From Agrobacterium vitis (lineage in GTDB: Bacteria > Pseudomonadota > Alphaproteobacteria > Rhizobiales > Rhizobiaceae), in assembly GCF_037039395.1 (NCBI RefSeq), contig NZ_CP146241.1, positions 1-64,000 on the forward strand: DNA of 64,000 bases, given 5' to 3'. Below are positions 47,221 to 57,112 of the stretch, piece after piece (within the stretch, counting starts at the first letter, position 1; each line of letters starts with the position of its first letter). Both the position numbers and the translations under genes were made by a program. The notes beneath the pieces were generated by a model. It saw nothing but the letters and a program-made list of their open reading frames with translations, did not search any database and was not told where the DNA came from.

Positions 47221-49305
47221 ATGGGAGATATGTCTGTGTTCAGCTTTAAGAAAGCAAACCATTCAACTGCGGTTGTTTCCGCTTCAGCGCCATCTGCGCC
47301 GCCAACGTCGGAAGCTGCGGAGACCCCGTCTGATGGAAGCATGGTGGCCTGCAGCGACCGTTCGTCGATATATGTCATCAGGACGGATTCGCATCTGTCG
47401 GGGGTTGGCGATTCGATTGCGTACATCGATGGGCAGCAAGCTGCTATGGTGATGGCTTATATCTCTCCCCATGTCGATTTTGCCGCAGTCTGTGATCGCA
47501 TTCGAAAGCGCTGCGGCTCCGTGAAGCTGGTCGCCATGACGACTGCCGGTGAACTTTGTGAAGCCGAAAATGCCGATGGCCCCCTCTATTGTGCCTCCAC
47601 TGTCGTGTGGGACAATGTGGTGCTGCAGGTTTTTGGTTCCGACGTGTTTGAACAGATATCGATACAGACCATCTCGCTCGCAAACGAGGATATTCGCTCA
47701 GGCAGCCCCTCCAAAAGCCATTCCAAGCGCATTGCCGAAATCGTTGGAAATCTCATGCGCATACGACTTCCCTTCGCCATCCGGGCAGACGACACCGTCG
47801 CCCTGACTTTTGTCGATGGATTATCGGCCTCTGAAAACTACTTGATGGAAGCAATCTATCAGGCCGGTCGGTTCCCATGCCTGTTCATCGGTGGCTCCGC
47901 CGGTGGGAAACTCGACTTCCGCAACACATATATCTTCGACGGCTCGCAGATTGTCGAAAATCATGCCGTCGTCATCTTTGCCAAGATTGCTTCCGGCACC
48001 CGATTTGGCGTCCTCAAGAGTCAGAATTTCACGCCCACCGGAAAGTCGATCGTCGTCATCGAGGCTTGCCCGGAAACCCGCAAGGTAAACGCAGCCCTCA
48101 ATATCGATAGGGTTGAGATCGAGCCCATTGTCACGACGCTCTGCAGGCTGATGCAATGCGCGCCACAGGAACTGTCAGACAGGCTGAAAGGCTACACCTT
48201 CGCCGTACGTGTGGATGATGAACTGTTCGTCCGCTCGATTTCGGGCATAGATCTCGAATCCGGCAGCGTCGGTTTTTATTGCGATGTCAATGCAGGGGAC
48301 GAGTTGCATCTTGTTCGCGCTACCGATTTTGTCGGACAGACCCGCAGTGACCTTGAGCAGTTCATGCGCGGCAAGCCCGAGGCGATCGGTGCGGTCATCA
48401 ATGATTGCATCCTTCGGCGCCTGGGAAATGACCGTGAGTTGAAAGGACTGAACATGTTGTGGAGGATACCCGCGGCAGGCTTTTCCACATTCGGCGAGCT
48501 TCTAGGCATCAATGTCAACCAGACGTTGACCGCGCTGGTATTCTTCCGCGTGTCGGAAGGCGAGGTCTTCCATGATCGCTACGTCGATGATTTCCCCATC
48601 CACTATGCCCGCTTTGCCAGCTACTTCACCCAGTCGCGCCTCAGGCAGCAACAAAGCATCAATGACATTCGCAACAAGCTGATCGGTCGCCTAATAGGGT
48701 TCATCGGTCAAACCACCAATCTGGCCTCGCAGTTGGATGATGTGGTTGGACGGACAGACGCAGCCCGACAAAGCGTTCAAGGCATCCGTCACGAAATGGA
48801 AGAACGCATCGCCGCCGTGTCTTCCGATGCCGAAGACGGATTACTGGAAGCCGAATTCCAGAAAATGGCAACCACAACCCGCCAGCTTCATGACATTGTG
48901 GAGGTGATAGACAAAATCACCATGCAAACCAATCTTCTGTCACTCAACGCAACCATTGAGGCTGCGCGCGCCGGAGAGGCGGGGCGCTCGTTCGCCGTAG
49001 TTGCAAACGAAGTGAGGGCTTTGGCGAGCACCACTAAGTCAACACTCGACAAAAGTCGTGAGGCGCTGGCGCAGGTCGAATCAAGCATCCACATATTGGG
49101 GAGCAATGTCAGGCACTCCGAGACCCGTATTGCCGCCGCACGCGAGGGATATGGCGCGATCTCCGGGCAGTTGACAAGCGTCTTTTCCGGCTTTGAAAAG
49201 ATCGATGGAGCCATGTCGGAAGTCGAGGGAATGGTGAATTCGCAGCGCGATATGATGGCGAAGATCGACAGCGACATTGAGCGACTCCGACGCATCGACG
49301 GTTAG
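47221..49305 (+). CDS. Soluble FIST-domain methyl-accepting chemotaxis protein
   Basis: A 694-residue cytoplasmic receptor. FIST N-terminal domain at about residues 60-260 ([19 protein letters not shown]), FIST C domain at about 275-430 ([20 protein letters not shown] onward) and a coiled-coil MCP signalling domain from about 490. Its tip, [20 protein letters not shown], contacts CheA and CheW. No membrane segment, HAMP domain or C-terminal CheR-binding pentapeptide is seen. FIST domains bind small ligands such as amino acids, or haem in the NosP group. The start could also be the ATG at 47230 or GTG at 47236, which is better spaced after GGAG. It lies between IS6 remnants. Confidence 0.92.
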   Translation: MGDMSVFSFKKANHSTAVVSASAPSAPPTSEAAETPSDGSMVACSDRSSIYVIRTDSHLSGVGDSIAYIDGQQAAMVMAYISPHVDFAAVCDRIRKRCGSVKLVAMTTAGELCEAENADGPLYCASTVVWDNVVLQVFGSDVFEQISIQTISLANEDIRSGSPSKSHSKRIAEIVGNLMRIRLPFAIRADDTVALTFVDGLSASENYLMEAIYQAGRFPCLFIGGSAGGKLDFRNTYIFDGSQIVENHAVVIFAKIASGTRFGVLKSQNFTPTGKSIVVIEACPETRKVNAALNIDRVEIEPIVTTLCRLMQCAPQELSDRLKGYTFAVRVDDELFVRSISGIDLESGSVGFYCDVNAGDELHLVRATDFVGQTRSDLEQFMRGKPEAIGAVINDCILRRLGNDRELKGLNMLWRIPAAGFSTFGELLGINVNQTLTALVFFRVSEGEVFHDRYVDDFPIHYARFASYFTQSRLRQQQSINDIRNKLIGRLIGFIGQTTNLASQLDDVVGRTDAARQSVQGIRHEMEERIAAVSSDAEDGLLEAEFQKMATTTRQLHDIVEVIDKITMQTNLLSLNATIEAARAGEAGRSFAVVANEVRALASTTKSTLDKSREALAQVESSIHILGSNVRHSETRIAAAREGYGAISGQLTSVFSGFEKIDGAMSEVEGMVNSQRDMMAKIDSDIERLRRIDG

Positions 49306-49319
49306 GTGATGTCATGCGT

Positions 49320-49590
49320 CGCGTCGATCCAGGCGTCGAACATCGTTCTCACAAGGAACTTCTGAACAAACGGGCGGAAAAACTCCCATCAGTCAGTCGG
49401 CCGAAGGGAGCGGATTATGAAGCGCTTCAAATCAGCGCGAGCACTTCAGTGTTTAGCATCCATCCACGGCCCGATCGCAAACCTCTTCAACGTTACCCAC
49501 CATGATATTCTATCCGCCTATCATTGCGAACAGCGAACAGCAGTCATGCAAGCTTGGCGCCAAATCGCCGCCTTCACGCCGTATAGGCCA
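49320..49590 (+). pseudogene. IS6-family transposase, 3' remnant
   Basis: Two frames give the C-terminal end of an IS6 transposase: PGVEHRSHKELLNKRAEKL, then MKRFKSARALQCLASIHGPI and ANLFNVTHHDILSAYH. The same segments occur in the copy at 60047-60756, so the two are one subfamily, different from the copy at 45932. It begins about 15 bases after the chemoreceptor stop codon. Confidence 0.8.
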
Positions 49591-50137
49591 GGGCCTCACG
49601 CTCATAGATGGTTTCACGGCATTAAGTTTACGTGCGCGCGAGCTCATGCGGCTGAGTTCGGCAACGGTGTGACGTTATTTGCGCTAGTTGTTGAAGGAGC
49701 GTGCTACGTTCATGATGATCCCCTTTCGTGAGATCTCTTGACGCTAGCAACCATGCTTTGGTTCCAACGTCGTTTCGATGATTAGAATACAGGCTCTTGG
49801 CCGTCGGTCGATAAGGTACAAGATCTCAGGCCGGCCGCGCGTCCAAAGCATGAGTCTTCTCAGAGGCCTGTCAAAGGGGTGCCCATCAAACCTGGAAGCG
49901 ATCGACGGCGCATCGAGGACACGAACCGGCTGAACTGGAACAAATTGCCGCTTGGATGCTTCTCAGTCTCGAGGTCGCGTGCCGTGTCAACCGGACGTGA
50001 CAGGGATGATGAACGCAAGGATTTTTCCGGTTTCTTCTTGCGGCCAACGAAATGGCAGTCGAGCGTCCCACCTGTCCGGCCCGCACCTCAGCTCCGTCGT
50101 CATTCGACGCGGATGTCGGGGTGTACTGGGGACTACC
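49591..50137. other. Gene-free stretch upstream of ligD
   Basis: No convincing gene. The ligD frame is open back to 49952, but those codons give low-complexity, arginine- and serine-rich sequence without LigD similarity. The ligD promoter is expected here. Confidence 0.4.
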
Positions 50138-52795
50138 ATGGCTAGCGACAAGCTCACAACCTACAAGAAGAAGCGAGATTTTCAGAAGACGCAGGAGCCG
50201 AGCGGCCAGGCAACGCTGGAGGCGTCGAACCGTAGGCGCTTCGTCATCCAGAAACATGACGCGACGCGATTACACTACGATCTCCGCCTTGAGCTCGACG
50301 GCGTCTTCAAATCCTGGGCAGTGACGAAGGGACCTTCGCTCGATCCGCATGACAAGCGTCTTGCCGTCGAGGTCGAGGATCACCCTCTGGACTACGGTGA
50401 CTTCGAAGGTACGATTCCGAAGGGCCAATATGGCGGTGGCACTGTGATGCTCTGGGACCGCGGCTACTGGGAACCGGAAGGCAACAAAAGCCCGGAAGAG
50501 TCACTGGCCAAGGGGGATCTAAAGTTCACGCTCAAGGGCGAGCGCCTCGACGGCAGCTTCGTCCTCGTGCGGATGCGCAATGACCGTGACGGCGGCAAGC
50601 GCACCAATTGGCTATTAATCAAACATCACGATGAGTTCTCCGTCGAGGCAAACGGCGCGGCAGTCCTGGAGGAGAGTGTAACCTCTGTCGCTTCCGGGCG
50701 GACAATGGAAGCAATCGCCGCTGGCAAAGGCAAGAAGCCGAAACCGTTCATGGTTGAGAGTGGCGGCGTGCAGGCGGATGCGGTCTGGGACAGCAACCAC
50801 GGCCTTGCAGCGGAAGAACGCAAAGCGGAAACCAAAAAGAAGCCGATGCCGAAAAAGGCTGCCAAGCCCGCAATGCCCAGCTTCGTCGCGCCACAACTCT
50901 GCGAGACACGCGAACGTCCACCCACCGCGGACGGATGGATTCATGAAATCAAGTTTGACGGCTACCGGATCCAGATGCGCATAGAAAACGGCGAGGTCAC
51001 GCTCAAAACCCGCAAGGGCCTCGACTGGACGGGCAAATATCCTGCCATCGCTGCCTCAGTCGCAAACCTGCCCGACGCGATCATCGATGGGGAGATCTGC
51101 GCACTCGATGAACACGGCGCGCCAGACTTCGCCGCACTGCAGGCGGCACTGTCTGAGGGAAAGACCGATGCGCTGGTCTACTTTGCCTTTGACCTGTTGT
51201 TCGAGGGCGAAGAGGACCTTCGGCGGCTACCGCTGACCGAGCGCAAAGATCGGCTGCAGACATTGCTGAACGATGCAGGTGACGACCCACGCCTTCGCTT
51301 CGTCGAGCATTTCGAAACTGGAGGCGACGCCGTATTGAAATCGGCCTGCCGCCTATCGCTGGAAGGCATCGTTTCCAAACAAGGCGATGCACCGTATCAA
51401 TCCGGTCGAACCGAGACCTGGGCCAAGTCCAAATGCCGGGCCGGCCATGAGGTGGTGATCGGCGCCTATGCCAAAACGAATGGCAAGTTCCGCTCGCTGC
51501 TGGTCGGCGTCTTCAGGGGCAACCACTTCGTCTATGTCGGCCGGGTCGGAACCGGCTATGGTGCAAAGGTTGTCGATACGATCTTGCCGAAGCTCCGCGA
51601 CCTGGAAACCACCAAGTCGCCGTTCACAGGCATCGGCGCGCCGAAGAAGGACCCCGACATCGTCTGGCTGAAGCCGCAGCTCGTCGCCGAGATCCAGTTC
51701 GCTGGCTGGACGACTGATGGGCTCGTACGTCAGGCAGCATTCAAAGGCTTGCGCGAGGACAAGCCGGCGGAGGAAGTCGTCGCCGAGAAGCCTTCTTCAC
51801 CGGTAGAAGCCGACGTGCCTGATCCCCAGGCAGAGGCCGAAAATCCGGCCCCCGCCAAATCTTTCCGGAAGGGGGGCAAGGCAAATGTCATGGGCGTATT
51901 GATCTCCAATCCTGAGAAGCCGCTGTGGCCCGATGCTGGCGACGACAAGCCGGTGACCAAGGTCGATCTCGCAACCTACTACGAAGCCGTCGGACCCTGG
52001 CTCATCGACCACATCAAAGGCCGGCCGTGTTCGATCATCCGAACCCCCGATGGAATCGGCGGCGAGCAGTTCTTTCAGCGCCATGCCATGCCCGGAACGT
52101 CGAACCTCTTGGAACTGGTGCAGGTGTTAGGCGACAAGAAGCCCTATCTGCAAATCGATCGCGTCGAGGGCCTCGCTGCGATCGCGCAAATCGGCGGTGT
52201 CGAGCTGCATCCCTGGAATTGTGAGCCGACACTGCCAGAAGTTCCAGGCCGCCTCGTCTTCGACCTCGACCCCGGGCCGGACGTCCCCTTCTCCACCGTC
52301 GTCGAAGCCGCCCGCGAGATGCGCGACCGGCTGGAGGAACTTGGGCTCGTCAGTTTCTGCAAGACCACCGGCGGCAAAGGGCTTCATGTCGTGACGCCGC
52401 TTGCGGTGGCCAAGGGCAAGCAACCCGGCTGGCCCGAGGCGAAGGGTTTTGCGCATGATGTCTGCCTGCAGATGGCGCGCGAGAACCCGGAGCTCTACTT
52501 GATCAAGATGGCGAAGAACCAACGCGATGGCCGCATCTTCCTCGACTATCTGCGCAACGATCGCATGGCGACCGCAGTCGCACCGCTATCGCCGCGTGCC
52601 CGTCCCTGTGCCACCGTGTCGATGCCGCTGACCTGGGCCCAGGTGAAGACGGATCTGAATCCGAAGCACTTTACCATCCGCACCGTGCCGGCGCTTCTTG
52701 AGAAGACGAGCGCCTGGCAGGACTACTACAGCGGACAGCGCTCACTGGAGCAGGCCATCAAGCGGCTTGCCAAAGCGATGAAGCAGGCCGCCTAA
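50138..52795 (+). CDS. ligD: ATP-dependent DNA ligase LigD (phosphoesterase-ligase-polymerase)
   Basis: Multifunctional end-joining ligase of about 885 residues. An N-terminal 3'-phosphoesterase domain (about 30-190: [46 protein letters not shown]) is followed by a ligase domain at about 250-540. There the nucleotidyl-lysine lies in [10 protein letters not shown] and [11 protein letters not shown] is also seen. A primase-like polymerase domain occupies about 580-880 ([31 protein letters not shown]). The ATG at 50138 matches family N-termini. With the two Ku proteins encoded 3.5 kb away it forms a non-homologous end-joining system. Confidence 0.96.
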   Translation: MASDKLTTYKKKRDFQKTQEPSGQATLEASNRRRFVIQKHDATRLHYDLRLELDGVFKSWAVTKGPSLDPHDKRLAVEVEDHPLDYGDFEGTIPKGQYGGGTVMLWDRGYWEPEGNKSPEESLAKGDLKFTLKGERLDGSFVLVRMRNDRDGGKRTNWLLIKHHDEFSVEANGAAVLEESVTSVASGRTMEAIAAGKGKKPKPFMVESGGVQADAVWDSNHGLAAEERKAETKKKPMPKKAAKPAMPSFVAPQLCETRERPPTADGWIHEIKFDGYRIQMRIENGEVTLKTRKGLDWTGKYPAIAASVANLPDAIIDGEICALDEHGAPDFAALQAALSEGKTDALVYFAFDLLFEGEEDLRRLPLTERKDRLQTLLNDAGDDPRLRFVEHFETGGDAVLKSACRLSLEGIVSKQGDAPYQSGRTETWAKSKCRAGHEVVIGAYAKTNGKFRSLLVGVFRGNHFVYVGRVGTGYGAKVVDTILPKLRDLETTKSPFTGIGAPKKDPDIVWLKPQLVAEIQFAGWTTDGLVRQAAFKGLREDKPAEEVVAEKPSSPVEADVPDPQAEAENPAPAKSFRKGGKANVMGVLISNPEKPLWPDAGDDKPVTKVDLATYYEAVGPWLIDHIKGRPCSIIRTPDGIGGEQFFQRHAMPGTSNLLELVQVLGDKKPYLQIDRVEGLAAIAQIGGVELHPWNCEPTLPEVPGRLVFDLDPGPDVPFSTVVEAAREMRDRLEELGLVSFCKTTGGKGLHVVTPLAVAKGKQPGWPEAKGFAHDVCLQMARENPELYLIKMAKNQRDGRIFLDYLRNDRMATAVAPLSPRARPCATVSMPLTWAQVKTDLNPKHFTIRTVPALLEKTSAWQDYYSGQRSLEQAIKRLAKAMKQAA

Positions 52796-52807
52796 ACGCG
52801 CAAACCT

Positions 52808-53080
52808 TCAGATACAATAACGCTGATCGAGTTCTTTGAGGGCAGACTGCACTTCATCGATCGAGATTGGTTCTGGTGTTCCCGGCAAATAACGGAGCGC
52901 TGGATTGGAATCGACAGCGTAAAAGTCCGACGCCCAGGCGGCAAGGATCTCGCGCTTGTCATCGACGGAAAAAATCGGCGCTCTTACCACGTCGATTGGC
53001 CGCTGAAGCCGCATGCCATGAGGCAGAACCGTTGGTCCCATCACATTGTCGGCGGCCTGCTGGAGCATATCGTGCATCAT
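52808..53080 (-). CDS. Small hypothetical protein
   Basis: A 90-residue soluble protein, MMHDMLQQAADN at the start and helical at the C-terminus (ISIDEVQSALKELDQRY), with no recognised domain. It is convergent with ligD, 12 bases away, and lies nine bases after the DUF982 gene, so it is probably co-transcribed with it. Similar small proteins accompany stress genes in rhizobia, but no function is known to me. Confidence 0.65.
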   Translation of the reverse strand: MMHDMLQQAADNVMGPTVLPHGMRLQRPIDVVRAPIFSVDDKREILAAWASDFYAVDSNPALRYLPGTPEPISIDEVQSALKELDQRYCI

Positions 53081-53089
53081 CGGACCACC

Positions 53090-53389
53090 TCACAGCACGT
53101 GCGGATCTTTGTCTCGCCGCAGGCGCGATGCAGCAATCGCGTTCGTTTCAGGCGCCAGAAGATCGTGTTTCTCCGCAAATGCGGCAAACAGACCGCGTGC
53201 GGTTTCCGCTTCGATTTCACCGCGGAGCGCGGCACTGCAGGCCTTGAGTGCGATCGAATGTGCAGTGTCTCGCATTGACGCCGGCCAGTCGACGAGATGC
53301 CGGTAGGCGTCCATCACGCTAGAAATCTCAGCCGGAAAGCCGAGGCCAACAAGAATGGAAACAGGCTGTCTGAACATATCGGGTTTCAT
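53090..53389 (-). CDS. DUF982 domain protein
   Basis: A 99-residue member of the DUF982 family, which is almost confined to Rhizobiales: PVSILVGLGFPAEISSVMDAY with the conserved HLVDWPAS and the AHSIALKACSAALRGEIEAE helix. Function unknown. The start at 53389 follows GGAGAGAGCG. It lies in a minus-strand set with hsp20 and a small unknown gene, consistent with a stress-linked role. Confidence 0.85.
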   Translation of the reverse strand: MKPDMFRQPVSILVGLGFPAEISSVMDAYRHLVDWPASMRDTAHSIALKACSAALRGEIEAETARGLFAAFAEKHDLLAPETNAIAASRLRRDKDPHVL

Positions 53390-53465
53390 CGCTCTCTCCT
53401 TCCCAACCCGGAATGTTGATAGGCGCCGCCGCGACGGCGCCCCCTTGTCGAGCAGGCAATGTCGA

Positions 53466-53939
53466 TTAAGCCGCCTTCTGCGCTTCGATCTGCGCCGGAG
53501 CAGCAGACGCCAAAGCTGGAGCGCTTTCGATGGTGATTTTTCGCGGCTTCAGGGCCTCTGGGATCTCGCGGACGAGATCGATCGACAGCATGCCGTTACT
53601 CAGATCCGCCCCGTTCACCCGGACATGGTCGGCAAGCTCGAACCGATGTTCAAACGGACGGCCGGCAATGCCGCGATGTAGATAGCCCTCGGTGGATGTC
53701 TCCTGCTTCTTGCCGATTACGGTCAGAAGGTTGGACTGGAAGGTAATGTCGAGATCGTCCTGGGTGAAGCCCGCCACCGCGATCGAGATCCGGTAGCTGT
53801 CGTCACCGGTCTTGACGATATCATAGGGCGGCCAGTCGCTGATCGAGCGGGCACGCTGGGCGTTTTCCAGAAGGTTGAAAACCCGATCGAAGCCGACGCT
53901 CGAGCGGAATAGCGGTGCATAGTCATAAGATGTTGCCAT
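53466..53939 (-). CDS. Small heat-shock protein (Hsp20/IbpA family)
   Basis: ATP-independent holdase chaperone of 157 residues. The alpha-crystallin domain (about 35-125) shows YDIVKTGDDSYRISIAVAGF, then LTVIGKKQ and GIAGRPFEHRFELADHVRV with LSIDLVREIPEALKPRKI at the end. The ATG at 53939 has AGGAGG eight bases upstream; an ATG six bases earlier is too close to it. Rhizobia often carry several such genes under ROSE thermometer leaders, but no clear ROSE hairpin was recognised here. Confidence 0.93.
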   Translation of the reverse strand: MATSYDYAPLFRSSVGFDRVFNLLENAQRARSISDWPPYDIVKTGDDSYRISIAVAGFTQDDLDITFQSNLLTVIGKKQETSTEGYLHRGIAGRPFEHRFELADHVRVNGADLSNGMLSIDLVREIPEALKPRKITIESAPALASAAPAQIEAQKAA

Positions 53940-54181
53940 AGCCATATCCTCCTTGAAGCAACATGGGTACGGAAGCGCCGAAAGCGGCCCTTCCAGCAGG
54001 CCAGCCCCGTCATCAGCGGCTGGCAGCAAAGGATTTGGTTTTTGGCAATTTCCGATTCAAGAGCAGGGCCTGAAAAAATTTACTTTCGCCCCTGCCAGCA
54101 AGATTGTTCAATCGCCAGCTAGCCGGGCGTATAGTGTCAGGCCCGAAGTTGCTTCGCCGCTTTCCCGGCGATAGGAACCGT

Positions 54182-54283
54182 ATCCTCGCACATCTGAAGA
54201 TGACCAGACGTAACGATGATCTCGACTGGCGGCCATCGATCGCGAACTGTAGTGGCGAGCTTCAGACCGTCCATGCTACCCCA
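54182..54283 (-). pseudogene. Response-regulator receiver domain, fragment
   Basis: About 34 residues match the middle of a CheY-like receiver domain: GSMDGLKLATTVRDRWP and VEIIVTSGHLQMCEDTVP. The phosphoacceptor strand before it and the conserved KPY region after it are missing or out of frame. It lies between hsp20 and the DUF6766 gene. Confidence 0.6.
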
Positions 54284-54302
54284 CATGTTGCTAACGCCAC
54301 GA

Positions 54303-54962
54303 TTAGCTTCCAGTTTCCGAATGCGGCGCTGCAACAGGCTTGGATTCGGGCGATCCTCTGAACCGCAGGAAAATCGACAGCACCACGATCACAGCTGTCG
54401 ATAGGAATTCAGATTGCCAATTCTGAAAGGATTCGAACCAGAACTTCGGACTGGCAAGATGCTCCATTAGGGACTGTGCTGGCTGTCCATGCATGGTGGC
54501 CTCCGTATTTTCAGCCACCATACTGTAACGGAGGTGAAGAATAAAACTGACAATGAATAGGAGCGCAAGCGCTATGCCCAGCGAATAGGAGTAGAGCCTT
54601 AGCACCCATCCTCCAGCTCTGACAGCCCAGGGGGCGTCCGGTTCCCCAGTACACCTCAAGGGATTTTTGTTCTGAGATGCACTCTCGTCCGGATCTTTCG
54701 ATTCCGCAGAGCCGCGCTGGAATAGTATCGCCGTCAGCATTACGTATGCTGACATTTGCAAAAACTCGCTTTCCCAGTTCTCGAGGATGGCTGACAGGAA
54801 GTGTCCGGACAGGGCGTAGGCTGCGAGCGACAGTGGTAAGCCACCATGCGAGACGATTTCTTCGTTGTTGACCTGCCATCCCGTCAAAAGCATTCCGGTG
54901 ATGGTCGCGATGGTCAGCATCAGAAGAACGATTGTCAGACCATTGTCTCTCAGTATCCGCAT
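54303..54962 (-). CDS. DUF6766-type membrane protein
   Basis: A 219-residue inner-membrane protein with about four hydrophobic segments: TIVLLMLTIATITGMLLTGW, the EFLQMSAYVMLTAILFQRG segment, LGIALALLFIVSFILHL and EFLSTAVIVVLSIFLRFRG. Two internally similar W-x-SEFL motifs (NWESEFLQMSAYV and NWQSEFLSTAVIV) mark a repeat of the family core. The ATG at 54962 follows GGAGGAAAGGGC. Such proteins are common near stress and DNA-repair genes in rhizobia; function unknown. Confidence 0.8.
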   Translation of the reverse strand: MRILRDNGLTIVLLMLTIATITGMLLTGWQVNNEEIVSHGGLPLSLAAYALSGHFLSAILENWESEFLQMSAYVMLTAILFQRGSAESKDPDESASQNKNPLRCTGEPDAPWAVRAGGWVLRLYSYSLGIALALLFIVSFILHLRYSMVAENTEATMHGQPAQSLMEHLASPKFWFESFQNWQSEFLSTAVIVVLSIFLRFRGSPESKPVAAPHSETGS

Positions 54963-55082
54963 GCCCTTTCCTCCCTCTACAGCAGAAGTATGAAAACGTC
55001 ATTCTCGCGCGCAGGGTTCCGACGTACCCTCGGTGGCATCGGCATCTGAAGATCGCACCGGACTGCACCCCCAAACCACCAC

Positions 55083-55700
55083 CTATTCCTCTTCGCCCGG
55101 ATATTGCGATTGCTGCAGCAAACCGGCGAGGTGTGCCGTGTTTCGCGCGAGCATGGATATCATCGTCTGAACGGTTTCGGGCGTCTCTTTCAAATCAACA
55201 AAGTTCGTCGAACCCATCGCCTCGCCAACCCAGTAGGCCACGGCGTTTGCTGGAATGGTGAAGCCGACGTCATTGAGCGCCTGAAACAACTCCGCTGAAA
55301 TATGATGAGCTCCATCCTCGTTTCCGACCACGGCGACAGCGGCAACCTTGCCGTAGGAAACCATCCGGCCTTGATCGTCAGTCTCCTCCAGAAAGGCGTC
55401 CATCCGTTCGAGCGCCCGCTTGCAAACGCTTGTGGGCTGACCGAGCCAAATCGGTGTTCCCATCAGCAAGATATCGGCTTCGAGCACTTTTGTACGGATC
55501 GTCGGCCATTCGTCCCCCTCTCCTTCATCGGACGTCACGCCCGGCTTGATATTGTGGTCTGCCAGCTGGACGGTTTCGGTTTCAACCCCGAGCTTCTTGA
55601 ATTCCAGGGCGATTAACTCGAGCAATTTGCCGGTTGAGGAATCCTCCGATGAGTCTGACGACTTGAGCGTGCCGTTGAGGGCCAGAACTTTGAGGGGCAT
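55083..55700 (-). CDS. NADPH-dependent FMN reductase / flavodoxin-like protein
   Basis: A 205-residue flavodoxin-fold protein. The N-terminal strand and FMN phosphate loop read KVLALNGTLKSSDSSEDSSTG, followed by LLMGTPIWLGQPTSVCKRALERMDAF and VAAVAVVGNEDGAHHISAELF, as in the NADPH-dependent FMN reductase and WrbA groups. Likely a cytosolic flavin or quinone reductase. The start follows AGGAGTTATTC. It is in the stress gene set between DUF6766 and Ku. Confidence 0.88.
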   Translation of the reverse strand: MPLKVLALNGTLKSSDSSEDSSTGKLLELIALEFKKLGVETETVQLADHNIKPGVTSDEGEGDEWPTIRTKVLEADILLMGTPIWLGQPTSVCKRALERMDAFLEETDDQGRMVSYGKVAAVAVVGNEDGAHHISAELFQALNDVGFTIPANAVAYWVGEAMGSTNFVDLKETPETVQTMISMLARNTAHLAGLLQQSQYPGEEE

Positions 55701-55975
55701 GAATAACTCCTGTTCACGGAAATATTAGGGTTGATTTTATCGCGGCAAGGGTGCGCGCTTCACGTTTCGATAGCGTCGAGATCGCCGTCAGAATTGGCTG
55801 AGATCTCAGCCCGCACGGTGCCCTGCCACCAGACGAGATGTTCGGTCGCTCGGTCGGTTGCCTCCCGCGTGTCGCCAGACATTGGATGCCCATGGTTCGG
55901 AAAGCAAAACGGATGATGGATCTACGGGCGGAAACAACCCAGAGCGCCCAACCGCAGTTTCACGAAGCGGTCTTA

Positions 55976-56152
55976 TTAGAGGCCGAACCCTTGTTGACAA
56001 CTGGGTCGCTGCCCCCCCGTTGGCATCGCGGTTCTTATCGGGATTGTCTTTCGCCGGCATACATCCCCTGGCGATATTTTCCCGAGGCCCCTCCCGACGC
56101 AGCAATTGATCCGTGACGCCAGGTCCACCGTCCTTGGTGAATTCATACCCAT
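55976..56152 (-). CDS. Doubtful small gene
   Basis: An ATG at 56152 follows a strong AAAGGAGAAACAAAT, giving about 58 residues that are basic and cysteine-containing without recognised domain. A different frame through the same DNA (YGYEFTKDGGPGVTDQLLRREG region) looks more protein-like, hydrophilic and acidic/basic balanced, but has no good start codon at this ribosome site. One of the two may be real, or a frameshift may lie at the start. Confidence 0.3.
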   Translation of the reverse strand: MGMNSPRTVDLASRINCCVGRGLGKISPGDVCRRKTIPIRTAMPTGGQRPSCQQGFGL

Positions 56153-56296
56153 ATTTGTTTCTCCTTTGATCGGAACTAACTGGGGGAACGATTGAAAGTT
56201 CCGACCTGCGCTGGGTTCTGATCGTCAAATCATCCAGTGATAACGGCAGAGCTTCGCAGCAAGAGAGACTGATAGGTGGGCGGCATATCCTGGCGC

Positions 56297-57109
56297 TCAG
56301 CCAGCCTTTCTTGACTTTAGCTCCTTGGCCACCGACTTCTTCAACGCGTCCATAATGTTCACGACGTTGCTCTTTTCCTCGCCATCTTCCTTCGAAGCCT
56401 TGGCCTTGCTGGGCTTCTTTGCCTTCTTCTTAGCCGCTATTAGCTTCAGCAAGCTTTCCTGGATCGGATCAGACACCATCTCGGGTGACCAGTCTTTTAG
56501 GCGTTTTTTGATGACTTTCTCGATCGCCGATACGCCTTTCGCATACGAATCCTTTTCGATATCGGTGAAATATTCATTCTCCGGGCGGACTTCGTCGCCG
56601 AAGCGAAGGGCCCAAACGACGATGCCTTCGCCGCGTGGTTCAAGCACAACGGCGCGTTCGCGGCGGCCCAGGACGACACGAGATACTCCAACAACGTCCT
56701 CCGCCTCCATAGCCTGCCGGATCACAGCGAAGGCCTCATCACCTATCTTGTCATTTGCGGTGAGGTAAAAAGGGGTCTCTAGATAGACCCATTCAATGCT
56801 TCCGCGCGGCACGAACTTCTCGATGTCAATCGTGCGGACCGTCTCCAGCTCGACGGATTCCAGCTCTTTGTCGGTCAAGATGACGTAATCGTTCTCACCC
56901 CGCTCGTAGCCCTTCGCCAGGTGATCGTCCTTCACTGGCTTGCCGGAGACACTGTCCACATACTGGGAGAGAACTCGATTGCCGGTGTTTTTGTTGAGTG
57001 TGTGGAAGCGAACTTTCTCGGACTCAGATGTCGCCGGGGTCATTGCGACGGGGCAGGTAACGAGTGAAAGCTTGAGATAGCCTCTCCAATATGGGCGACG
57101 TGTTGCCAT
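56297..57109 (-). CDS. ku: Ku DNA end-binding protein
   Basis: Bacterial Ku of 270 residues that binds double-strand ends as a dimer and recruits LigD. It has the family start RRPYWRGYLKLSLVTCPVAM and the core TLNKNTGNRVLSQYVDSVSG, DYVILTDKELESVE and FVPRGSIEWVYLETPFYL. A lysine-rich C-terminal tail (KKKAKKPSKAKASK) is thought to help threading and DNA bridging. The ATG lies three bases after the stop of the upstream ku paralogue, so the two are translationally coupled and may form a heterodimer as proposed for rhizobial Ku pairs. Confidence 0.95.
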   Translation of the reverse strand: MATRRPYWRGYLKLSLVTCPVAMTPATSESEKVRFHTLNKNTGNRVLSQYVDSVSGKPVKDDHLAKGYERGENDYVILTDKELESVELETVRTIDIEKFVPRGSIEWVYLETPFYLTANDKIGDEAFAVIRQAMEAEDVVGVSRVVLGRRERAVVLEPRGEGIVVWALRFGDEVRPENEYFTDIEKDSYAKGVSAIEKVIKKRLKDWSPEMVSDPIQESLLKLIAAKKKAKKPSKAKASKEDGEEKSNVVNIMDALKKSVAKELKSRKAG

Positions 57110-57112
57110 CGA

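Noticed and set aside
49952..50137. Upstream extension of the ligD frame
   Set aside because: The extra 62 codons lack LigD similarity and a ribosome site; the ATG at 50138 matches the family start.
55806..56228. Minus-strand frame of 140 codons
   Set aside because: No start codon at the visible ribosome site and an arginine/proline-rich C-terminal half typical of antisense or non-coding GC-rich DNA; only a short part could be coding.
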